From the NCBI RefSeq assembly GCF_000013725.1, contig NC_007955.1, positions 2,201,579 through 2,265,578 of the forward strand: a stretch of 64,000 bases of DNA, read 5' to 3'. The position numbers were made by a program, and so were the translations under genes. This document shows positions 17,765-26,036 of the stretch, piece after piece (position 1 is the first letter of the stretch; every line of letters begins with the position of its first letter). The notes under the pieces are model-generated. The model did not search any database. It was not told the DNA's origin and saw only the letters and a program-made list of their open reading frames with translations. The DNA is from Methanococcoides burtonii DSM 6242. GTDB taxonomy: Archaea > Halobacteriota > Methanosarcinia > Methanosarcinales > Methanosarcinaceae.

Positions 17765-19776
17765 TTATTTATGATCTGGCTGAATGTTAAGGGGGATGGT
17801 AAAGCAAAATGTTGTTCCTTTTCCTTCCTCAGAATCTATCCATATCTTTCCTTTGTGCAATTGCACGAAACGCTTTACAATAGTAAGGCCAAGTCCTGTC
17901 CCTTTTTGCTTCTCTGAATGTTCATCATCTAGCTGTACGAAAGGTTGGAATATGTTCGCTTGTTCCTTTTCTGATAGTCCTTTACCTTTGTCAGTAATAT
18001 TGGTCTGTAACTTTCCATCAATGACCTTGATGTCCATAATTATATTTTCGTTCTCAGGACTGAACTTTATGGCATTACTGAGGATATTATACAATATTTG
18101 TTTCAACTTGAGGCGGTCTGCAGTGAATTTTCCAACATTTGCCTCAATATTTACAATAAGTTCATTCTTGTTCTCTGCCAGTATGGGTGCCATTAACATT
18201 TCCACATCTTCGACGGTTGTATATATGTCAACTTCATCCAGCTCTAGTTCAACTTCTCCGTTTTCTATTTTAGAGATGTTTAGTATTTCATTTATAAGGC
18301 TCAACAAATGTTTTCCACTGATCTTCACATTATTTAGATATTTCTTCTGCTTATCATTGAGTGGTCCCAATACTTCGGTTATCATCATCTCTGAAAATCC
18401 GATCGTGGAATTCAATGGTGTCCTTAATTCATGACTAATATTGTGAATGAACTCGCTTTGCGCTGTATTCGCATTCTCAGCTTTTACTTTCGCATCCAAC
18501 AATTCTTGTTCATGCTGCTTATGCTCAGTAATGTCTCTGATCACCGACACTATAGAGGATTTCCCCTCATAGTTAAGGATAGTTGAACTTATCTCTACTG
18601 GAATTATATCATTTTCATTTGATATCAGAGAAATTTCATAACGATGGTCAGCAGGACCTTCACTTTTCCATAGTTTTCTGTTAATATTAGTTAGTTCATT
18701 TTTGTGGTGGTTTTGCACATATTCACTAAAAGGCTGACCGATTATGTCATTAGCATCATATCCGACCATCTTGGCAAACCGTGGGTTTACAAATTTTAAT
18801 TTATCATTTTGTTCGATAACTATCCCATCGTTTCCTTTGTTGATGATCACTGAGTATTTTTCAGATGCGCTTTTTATCATCTCTGTTTTTCTTTTGACTT
18901 TTTCACTGAGGTAATATGTAGATACTAATATCGTTATGAACAAAATGAAAATGGACGCTGTGATAACCTTTACTTTGTATGGGATGACCTCTGTTTTTTT
19001 CCCTTCTAACCATTTTGTAGCTATCGCATTATAATTTGAATTGTCATCCCTCTTCATTTCAGCAAGATTTTTGTCTATAGCCTGAATTAGATCAGTATTA
19101 TTTCCTTTACTTGCAGCAGCATAGAATCGTATCGGGTATGACTCGATAGGCGCTCCGACGATATCAAATTCATTTTCATGGGCTGTCCCCAATGTCTTAG
19201 GAACCACGCTGGCATATGCAATTCCATCTTCAAGGTACTGTAGAGCTTCGGTCGTGGATCTAGTTTCAATATATTCGTAATTTATCTCATACCTTGTTGC
19301 ATACTCATCGAACCAGGCAATAGATATTCCATTTTTGCTACCGGATATGTTCTTTCCATCAAGATCATATGCTGAATGTATCTCTGTGCCTGACCTCACA
19401 TAGGTTTGCACCCAATCAGATACCATATATTCTTCTGAAAGATCATATTTTTCATGTCTTTCTTTGGTATATCCCATAGTTATTATAAGATCGATTTCTC
19501 CATTTTCCAGCATTTCGAGGTTCTCTTGCCATGTAGTGAATCGGTATATTACATCCCACTCTTCGCTATCTCGTTGAATACTTCGTAACAAAAGCCGTTA
19601 ATTTTCCCATTCTCATCCATGAATGCATATGGTTTGAAGTCATTTACACCAACGATAACAGTTCTTTCACTTGCTTGAGTTGGCACAATAAATATCGATA
19701 TTAAAATAATTATAGAAAATATCTTGAACAAATGTCTTGATCTAATATTCAGGAAATCCGGGGTGATATATTTCAT
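17765..19776 (-). pseudogene. Frameshifted periplasmic-binding sensor histidine kinase
   Basis: One gene is split by a frameshift near 19560. The 5' part (19776 to about 19549) has a signal peptide and the start of a family 3 solute-binding domain (ERTVIVGVNDFKPYAFMDE) and runs to NEIAKSGM and a stop. The 3' part continues in another frame at EEWDVIYRFTTWQENLE with the rest of the binding domain, a membrane helix (about 18905-18970), a PAS domain, HisKA (H in [13 protein letters not shown]) and HATPase (GTGLGLTIVKRF). The intact paralogue directly upstream shows the expected continuous domain. Its ATG overlaps the stop of that paralogue (ATGA), so both belong to one operon. It may be a true pseudogene, a programmed frameshift or a sequencing error. 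Confidence 0.85.
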
Positions 19777-21821
19777 CCGTTATCACTTCTCTCTGGTTCC
19801 ATGTTATTTGCAAAATAATGTTGTGGTATGGTGAATATAAATGATGTTTCTTCTCCCAATACCGATTCGATCCATATTTTTCCGTTATGCAAATGAACAT
19901 AATGTTTCACAATAGCAAGCCCAAGGCCAGTTCCTCTGTATTCCTTTGAAATGAATTTCTCTACCTGTACAAAAGGAGTAAATATCTCTTTTTGCATCTC
20001 TTGTGTAATTCCTTTGCCTTTGTTTTTAACACAGATCTGCAAGTTTTTGTCCTTGGTAGTTATATTGATGAATATCTTTTCATTTTTTGGGCTGTGTTTT
20101 ATTGCATTGTCAACGAGGTTTTGTAGGATACTTATTATTTTGATACGATCTGCATATATTTTTTCAATACCATTTTCAATATTAAATATTAGTTCATTTT
20201 TACTAATTTGAACTTTAGTTTTGACAAGTTCATTTACTTCTTTTAGTATTTCCTGAATATCATTTTCACTTGGTCGAAGTTGCATTTTTCCAGCTTCTAT
20301 CTTTGAAATATTCAGTATGTCATTAATTATATTTAGCAAAAGTCTGCCACTTATTAAAATATTATTTGTGTACTTGATCTGTTTTTCGTTAAGATCTCCA
20401 ACACTTTCAGTTAGCAATAGATCTGAATATCCAATTATCGCATTTAATGGAGTCCTCAGGTCATGGCTCATGCTGGCAAGGAATGTATTTTTTGAATGGT
20501 TCGCAACTTCGGCACTTTGTCTTGAGTTGAGCAGATCTTGTTCTTGTTGTTTGCGTTTTGTAATATCCCGCATGATGTACATTACTGCCCTGTTTCCTCT
20601 GTAATGTATCAATGATGAATTTATTTCGACAGGTATGTTTTCACCATTATGTGAGAAAAAATTAGTTTCGTATTGTTGTTCTGTTTCAGATCGACCTTGA
20701 ATTAATTGTTCATACCTTGTAATAACTTCATTTTTGAGGGCATTGTTTATACAATTGTTAAGTAAGGTTTTGATAAGTCTGTCTTTTTCATATCCGAGCA
20801 TTTCTGCAAATTTAAGATTTGCAAACACTATCAGGTAATTTTGAACTATTATTATACCATCATTGCTCTCTTCTACCAGCACTGAATACTTTTCCTCTGC
20901 CTGATTGATCTCATCCGCTCTTTTTTGAATCGTTCTTCGAAGGATTAAATTTACTGCTATAAAAATAACTGTCAATGTGGTGATTGATGCAATAATTATT
21001 ATAATACTATTAGGGATTGCATTTGCTGTAGGTGTTGGGAACCATTTGTCATAAGTAGTATAATAGAAAGAGTCTTCCTCCTCTTTCATAACCTCAAGAT
21101 GTTTGCCAATAGTTACTAGTATCTCTTGGTCATTTCCTTCTAGCGTAGCTGCATATATCTCGATGGGTAACGATTCTATGGGTGCACCTTCAATTCCATG
21201 TTCTTTTGATAAGGCATTACCTGATATTCGTGAGAGTATCACAGCAGTTGCTGTTCCATCGTCTATAGGTTCCAAAGAACTGCTAACTGAATTTGTCTCT
21301 ATTAGTTCATATTCAAGTTCGTATCTTTCAGCATGCTCTTTAAACCACGTTGTGGTCTGATCATCTGTAATACCTGATATTATCGTTCCCTCTAGATCTG
21401 TTATGGAATGTATGCCTGTATTACTTCTTATGAAAAGTTGTGCCCAATCAGTGATGAATGGCTCAGATGCGTAATCGTATTTTTCATCCCTTTCTTCTGT
21501 GTAGATCATTGTTATTATTAGATTGATCTCGCCGCTTTCAAGATTATCGATACATTCTGACCATGTGCTGGGTACATATTCTATTTCCCAACCTTCTTCC
21601 CTGGCTATGTATTCAATAATGTCTACGTTGAATCCTTTTACAAATCCATTATCATCTACGTAGGCGATTGGGGCATATTCCTCGATCCCTATCCTTACTA
21701 TTTCTCCTGTTGCAACGGCAGGCGTGCTAGTTATGGTTATCAGTAATAATGCAAAAATACAAATTGAACATATCTTATACACTCTGATACTATTGTCAAT
21801 GATCCTACCGCGATGTGACAT
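19773..21821 (-). CDS. Periplasmic-binding-domain PAS sensor histidine kinase
   Basis: This intact 682-residue membrane kinase has a signal anchor (about 12-38), an extracellular family 3 solute-binding domain (about 42-265, EIVRIGIEEYAPIAYVDDNG), a membrane helix (about 275-297), a PAS domain (about 312-430), HisKA with the phospho-histidine in ASMSHDLRTPLNA (about 457) and a HATPase domain (about 565-672, [13 protein letters not shown]). It probably senses an extracellular small solute such as an amino acid. It is co-directional with the frameshifted paralogue downstream, which looks like a tandem duplicate. No dedicated response regulator is next to it. Confidence 0.92.
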   Translation of the reverse strand: MSHRGRIIDNSIRVYKICSICIFALLLITITSTPAVATGEIVRIGIEEYAPIAYVDDNGFVKGFNVDIIEYIAREEGWEIEYVPSTWSECIDNLESGEINLIITMIYTEERDEKYDYASEPFITDWAQLFIRSNTGIHSITDLEGTIISGITDDQTTTWFKEHAERYELEYELIETNSVSSSLEPIDDGTATAVILSRISGNALSKEHGIEGAPIESLPIEIYAATLEGNDQEILVTIGKHLEVMKEEEDSFYYTTYDKWFPTPTANAIPNSIIIIIASITTLTVIFIAVNLILRRTIQKRADEINQAEEKYSVLVEESNDGIIIVQNYLIVFANLKFAEMLGYEKDRLIKTLLNNCINNALKNEVITRYEQLIQGRSETEQQYETNFFSHNGENIPVEINSSLIHYRGNRAVMYIMRDITKRKQQEQDLLNSRQSAEVANHSKNTFLASMSHDLRTPLNAIIGYSDLLLTESVGDLNEKQIKYTNNILISGRLLLNIINDILNISKIEAGKMQLRPSENDIQEILKEVNELVKTKVQISKNELIFNIENGIEKIYADRIKIISILQNLVDNAIKHSPKNEKIFINITTKDKNLQICVKNKGKGITQEMQKEIFTPFVQVEKFISKEYRGTGLGLAIVKHYVHLHNGKIWIESVLGEETSFIFTIPQHYFANNMEPERSDNG

Positions 21822-22059
21822 TTTTCTCTATCCTCATTGATCTTAATATCAAACGGATCGGCTATGTTATATGCCTCTCCCAATTACATTGTCACTTATA
21901 TATATGAAATAGTATTATATTATGGATATAAATATTTATCTCTCATGTTCATGTATTGGTTTGGTGTTTTTTATACACTAATGATCGAAATTTTGGTTAT
22001 CAATATCTTTGCTCAATTTCACACTTCATTTATATATCTCAGCTGACCTATTATCTCTG

Positions 22060-23910
22060 ATGACAAAACCTCTGGTAGTTCATGATCCAGTTCATAAGAC
22101 CATCATCCTCTCTGAATTGGAACAGCTTCTTATCGGTACTCCTCAACTTCAAAGGCTTCGTGGCATTCAGCAGCTTGGCCTTGCCGATGTTGTATTTCCG
22201 GGTGCGAACCACTCCCGTTTTGAACATAGTCTTGGAACGATGCATACGGCATCTCTTCTTGGCAGGTCGGTAGGACTCGACAATGAGGATATTATGAAAC
22301 TAAGGCTTGCAGGCCTTCTTCACGATGTAGGTCATTCCGCTTTTTCACATGCTGTTGAAAGTGTATTGAAAAGGGATCCTGCAATACAGCCAAAGATGTG
22401 TGAGAATTGTTTTGTTGATCATGAGGCTTTTACGAAATATATCATATCAGAGGTAATTCCTGAGGACAACATAATTGCGAGATATGTTCGTGATGAATTG
22501 GGGTATGATCCCTTTGAGTTCTTCAATGAGGTGTCGAAGATCGCTACGGGTGATCTGTCCATTGAAAAGCCCTATCTTTCACAATTGATGTCAGGGGATA
22601 TAGATGCTGATCGTATCGATTTTCTACTTCGTGATTCTTACCATACGGGTGTATCCCTCGGGCTTATTGATATCGATCAGATAATGCAAAGTCTGTGTAT
22701 TGTAGACAATAATGTTGTGCTAGGTTCCCTTGGGTCTGGTAGTTTTGATGAGGAACTTACGCTGGCAGCAGCTGAATCGATGTTGATCGCACGTTCTCAC
22801 CATTATACTGCTATCATTCATCATCCACGTACTCAGGCCGTCAGGGTCATGCTTCTTTATGCACTGGAGATGACCCTTAAGCAGCAGAAGGAGCAATTTG
22901 GGGATGAGGCAGTTGGAACCATGGTTGTGGATTTCTTTACTACATATAATGATGCAGATCTGCTGAATTTCATCAATGCGAAGGGGGGTGAGGTGGCAAG
23001 GGGTCTGTTGCAGGATATTCGTAATGGACAGATCTATGTTCCGGTTGCCCGGTCCAATCAAAAGACGCTATCTCCGGGTACAAAGATGGCACTTTCGACC
23101 ATTGCACGCAGTGGCAAGGCTACAAGGATGTTCGAAAATGAGCTGGAAAAGAGGTTGGGGAATGTTCTTGTCGATCTGAGTATCGCAACGGGGGTCCCTA
23201 AAAGCGCCAGAGTGATGGTTGGTGGGTGCGAGAATTTCTTCTACGATGAGTCTGCTCTGGCAAACGGTCTGGTCCGTGCGATATCCCGACAGATGTCACT
23301 GACCGTTTTCACTCATCCTGATGTTGCTATTGCCTCGGAGCTTTCTTCTGCTCAGTTGGGCATGCGTGATATTGTAGATGACCTTTCACCAAAACTGCTT
23401 CACTTCATCAGGGAGGGGCAGTATCTTCCCATAGAGGGTTTGATCCTTCTTCTTTATGCTATTCATGAAATGTTCGAGGAAGTACACGATGGCTTTGTAT
23501 CTATTCCTCGTATAAGGAACATCACCTGGTTGTACAAGAAGGTTGCATTTTTCAAAGAGGACATCAGGTTAAAATACCTGTTCGACTATGAGTTCCACAC
23601 AAGATATGGTTTCCTTTACAGCAACAAGGTCTATGAGGATATTCAGTTACTTGTTGCGATGGGGATCGTGGATGAGGACCTGCGTTATTTTGAGAAGGAT
23701 GGCAGGTTCAGGCAGCGGTATGAATATGTGCTTACAGATGCAGGTGTGCAATATGCAGCAGATCTTGTTGATCCCTATCAACGTGATTATAAAATAATTA
23801 CTTCCGATCTTACAATGAACAAACATTCCATTCCCCGTGATATCGTTACAATGCCATTGGCAAGATTTCAGAGCGATCGGGGAAAGAGAACATCAGGTGC
23901 GAAAAAATGA
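22060..23910 (+). CDS. HD-domain phosphohydrolase (SAMHD1/dGTPase-like)
   Basis: The 616-residue protein has an N-terminal HD domain with the metal ligands spread over NHSRFEHSLGTMH (about 47), LLHDVGHSAFSH (about 87) and DADRIDFLLRDS (about 185). Proteins of this type hydrolyse dNTPs or other nucleotides; this one also carries a long C-terminal region of unknown role. The reading frame extends upstream, but the conserved MTKPLVVHDPVH begins at the ATG at 22060. TTTATATA lies about 25-30 bp before it and no Shine-Dalgarno is seen, so the mRNA is probably leaderless. It overlaps the methyltransferase gene by 4 bp (ATGA), suggesting coupling. Confidence 0.92.
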   Translation: MTKPLVVHDPVHKTIILSELEQLLIGTPQLQRLRGIQQLGLADVVFPGANHSRFEHSLGTMHTASLLGRSVGLDNEDIMKLRLAGLLHDVGHSAFSHAVESVLKRDPAIQPKMCENCFVDHEAFTKYIISEVIPEDNIIARYVRDELGYDPFEFFNEVSKIATGDLSIEKPYLSQLMSGDIDADRIDFLLRDSYHTGVSLGLIDIDQIMQSLCIVDNNVVLGSLGSGSFDEELTLAAAESMLIARSHHYTAIIHHPRTQAVRVMLLYALEMTLKQQKEQFGDEAVGTMVVDFFTTYNDADLLNFINAKGGEVARGLLQDIRNGQIYVPVARSNQKTLSPGTKMALSTIARSGKATRMFENELEKRLGNVLVDLSIATGVPKSARVMVGGCENFFYDESALANGLVRAISRQMSLTVFTHPDVAIASELSSAQLGMRDIVDDLSPKLLHFIREGQYLPIEGLILLLYAIHEMFEEVHDGFVSIPRIRNITWLYKKVAFFKEDIRLKYLFDYEFHTRYGFLYSNKVYEDIQLLVAMGIVDEDLRYFEKDGRFRQRYEYVLTDAGVQYAADLVDPYQRDYKIITSDLTMNKHSIPRDIVTMPLARFQSDRGKRTSGAKK

Positions 23911-24659
23911 AATTAGGCGAGATAGTGCTGTTAAAGACCAGCCATAAGGGTAAGATCAGAGAATTTATTACATCGGTATCTGATGAGAAGTTCCACTCGG
24001 ATTTTGGCATGATAGAAATGTCAGAGTTGCTGGAAAAGAGTGAAGGGGAAACAGTAGTGTCTCATATGGGGCAGACCTTTGTCATCCAGCTTCCCAGGAT
24101 GCCGGATTTCTTCAGGCATGCAAAACGTACTGGAACTCCTATTATGCCCAAGGATATTGGTATGATACTGGGCTATACCGGTCTCAATAAGAACGATACT
24201 GTACTTGATGCCGGCACAGGCTCCGGTATTCTTGCCATGTATCTGGGCTCTATTGCAAAAAGGGTGCTTAGTTTTGAGGTGCGGGATGATTTCGCAGAGG
24301 TTGCTCGTGAAAATATACGCCGTGCAGGTCTCGATAATGTGGAAGTGCGATGCGGTAATATCGTTGATGAAGTTAAGGAACTCGATGAGAAATTCGATAT
24401 TGTGACGCTTGATACCATCGATTCAGCGACAATTGTGCCTTATATTCCTTCAATACTGAATCCCGGTGGTTTTCTTGTCACGTATTCCCCATTTCTCGAA
24501 CAGACGGCACTGATCAGAAAAGCAATAGCTGAAATTGATTTCTTTGAGGTGAGGACCATCGAATGTATCGAACGTGCCATGTCTTTTTCAGACCGTGGCA
24601 CACGTCCTTCAACATCCAGGGTCGGGCATACCGGATATATCACCATTGCCAGATTGTGA
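23907..24659 (+). CDS. trmI: tRNA (adenine-N1) methyltransferase TrmI-like
   Basis: This 250-residue S-adenosylmethionine-dependent enzyme is of the TrmI type, which in archaea methylates adenine 57/58 in the T loop of tRNA. It has a small N-terminal beta domain (about 1-70), then a class I methyltransferase fold with motif I LDAGTGSGILAMYLG (about 98) and motif IV TLDTIDSATIVPYIPSILNPGG (about 170). The start codon overlaps the end of the HD-hydrolase gene. The C-terminus is next to radB, which runs towards it. The family is firm; the exact tRNA position is inferred from the family. Confidence 0.92.
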   Translation: MKLGEIVLLKTSHKGKIREFITSVSDEKFHSDFGMIEMSELLEKSEGETVVSHMGQTFVIQLPRMPDFFRHAKRTGTPIMPKDIGMILGYTGLNKNDTVLDAGTGSGILAMYLGSIAKRVLSFEVRDDFAEVARENIRRAGLDNVEVRCGNIVDEVKELDEKFDIVTLDTIDSATIVPYIPSILNPGGFLVTYSPFLEQTALIRKAIAEIDFFEVRTIECIERAMSFSDRGTRPSTSRVGHTGYITIARL

Positions 24660-24664
24660 GGATA

Positions 24665-25342
24665 TTATCTAACTCCATCTGCGGTTATGGTGAATTCGCA
24701 GGTGGTTCCTTCCGGGCGGGAGCGATGTTTCCATATCTTTGCTCTGCGGCTTCCCGTTCCGGTCTTCTCAAGCTGAATTATTGTTTTCGAGATATGCTCA
24801 AGACTACTACCGCCTATTGGTTTTAATGAATTTGATTTGATGTCTGAATAGACCTGATTGGTTATGACCACCACTATGTCGCGTTTTCGTGCGAGACTGT
24901 GGAGGAATCCTATCTGATTTGAGAGCTCTCTTCTGGTCCTTATGCTTGAATCCTCATCATCAAGTTCGAACCTATAATATGCTGTTGCAGAGTCAACAAT
25001 GATGACACCGACGTTCTCTGTGCTTATCTTTTCGGTTTCCCTGACTGCAGAATACTGCTCTTCGAAGCTATGGGGTTCAAAAATGATTATGTCCTGGGCG
25101 ATCTTTCTTGCGTTCTCGCCGGCTATCTGTTTGAATCGATCTGCAGAGAGGCCTTCAGTATCGATGAATATTGCTTTTTTCCCTTTCTTAACGCATTCGA
25201 TGGCGAGTTGCAGACAAATATTGGTCTTTCCGCTACCTGCTTCTCCGAATATCTGAGTAACAACTCCTGATTCAAAACCGCCTCCCAGAAGTTCATCCAG
25301 GGGCTTGCAGCTTGATAGTAACTGTTCTTTTATTGTCTTCAC
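24665..25342 (-). CDS. radB: RadB recombinase paralogue
   Basis: RadB is the short archaeal relative of RadA and Rad51 that regulates homologous recombination. The 225-residue protein is only the ATPase core, without the N-terminal helix-hairpin-helix domain of RadA. Walker A GEAGSGKTN (about 33) and Walker B VGVIIVDSATAYY (about 112) are clear, with the GGSSLEHISKTIIQLEK segment near the C-terminus. It is convergent with trmI and separated by 5 bp. Confidence 0.94.
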   Translation of the reverse strand: MKTIKEQLLSSCKPLDELLGGGFESGVVTQIFGEAGSGKTNICLQLAIECVKKGKKAIFIDTEGLSADRFKQIAGENARKIAQDIIIFEPHSFEEQYSAVRETEKISTENVGVIIVDSATAYYRFELDDEDSSIRTRRELSNQIGFLHSLARKRDIVVVITNQVYSDIKSNSLKPIGGSSLEHISKTIIQLEKTGTGSRRAKIWKHRSRPEGTTCEFTITADGVR

Positions 25343-25473
25343 CTCGATATGGATTAATTGCTATTGTGGAATTTATGATATACATCTTTTGGCAAAGGGA
25401 TGTTCTCTTATGGTAGTTCTGTTATGTAGATTGTGTACTTCTCTTTAACAAATATGTTTATCTATTCGATATT

Positions 25474-25620
25474 ATGGGTGGTAACAAACGTGGTGCACAA
25501 CCAGATACCAATAACTCCAAAAATCTAATAATAATGATGATATTTCGGGGATTCGTTACCATCTTTGTTATCAGTTATGGCATATTAGTATCCAGTTATG
25601 GGGGTAAAAAGCATTATTAA
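25474..25620 (+). CDS. Possible 48-residue membrane protein
   Basis: A plus-strand frame encodes a polar N-terminus (MGGNKRGAQPDTNNSKN), a single hydrophobic helix (about 18-41) and a basic tail GGKKHY. The composition fits a small membrane peptide. A TATA-like A/T-rich stretch lies about 25 bp upstream, which would suit a leaderless transcript, but there is no ribosome binding site and no recognisable homologue. It may be a chance frame in this 430-bp intergenic region (25343-25771). Confidence 0.3.
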   Translation: MGGNKRGAQPDTNNSKNLIIMMIFRGFVTIFVISYGILVSSYGGKKHY

Positions 25621-25658
25621 GTGAAAGATCCATAATATTAATTTGCTCAAGTAGAGAT

Positions 25659-25689
25659 CATTCCCGCATTATGCGCGGGCTATTGAATG
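25659..25689 (+). repeat. Two-part hairpin before the nrd operon
   Basis: Outer arms CATTC (25659-25663) and GAATG (25685-25689) enclose inner arms CCGC (25664-25667) and GCGG (25675-25678). The element lies about 85 bp before the redoxin start. It may belong to the nrd mRNA leader or end the preceding small transcript. Confidence 0.4.
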
Positions 25690-25771
25690 CGTTTATCATT
25701 TAATGTGCTTATTGGGGATGGGTGTGGAAGGTCTCTCGCTTACGTATTAAAATTTAATGGAAGGAAGATCA

Positions 25772-26023
25772 ATGTCTGATATTATCATTTATACAACGGA
25801 AACCTGCCCGAAATGTGTTCAACTGAAAAAGGTATTGAAGTCCAATGATGTGATTTTCACTGAAGCGGACATGTCAACTCCTGAATCACTTACAGAACTG
25901 CGCTTAAACGGTGTTTTTACTGTGACAGCTCCAGTATTACAGATAGACGATGACTTTCTTACGTATGAAGAGCTATTCAACAGTGATGGTGTCAATCTTG
26001 GATCATTGAAGAGTATTTTATAA
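25772..26023 (+). CDS. Glutaredoxin/NrdH-like redox protein
   Basis: An 83-residue thioredoxin-fold protein with the redox motif CPKC after ETT (about residues 10-13), the usual length for glutaredoxin-like proteins. An in-frame ATG lies 15 bp upstream at 25757, but GGAAGGAAG places the ribosome binding site for the ATG at 25772. It is the first gene of a redoxin-nrdD-nrdG operon, with nrdD 13 bp downstream. The context suggests that it reduces the class III ribonucleotide reductase or keeps its thiols reduced; that role is inferred. Confidence 0.9.
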   Translation: MSDIIIYTTETCPKCVQLKKVLKSNDVIFTEADMSTPESLTELRLNGVFTVTAPVLQIDDDFLTYEELFNSDGVNLGSLKSIL

Positions 26024-26036
26024 GGGATGTGGTCAT

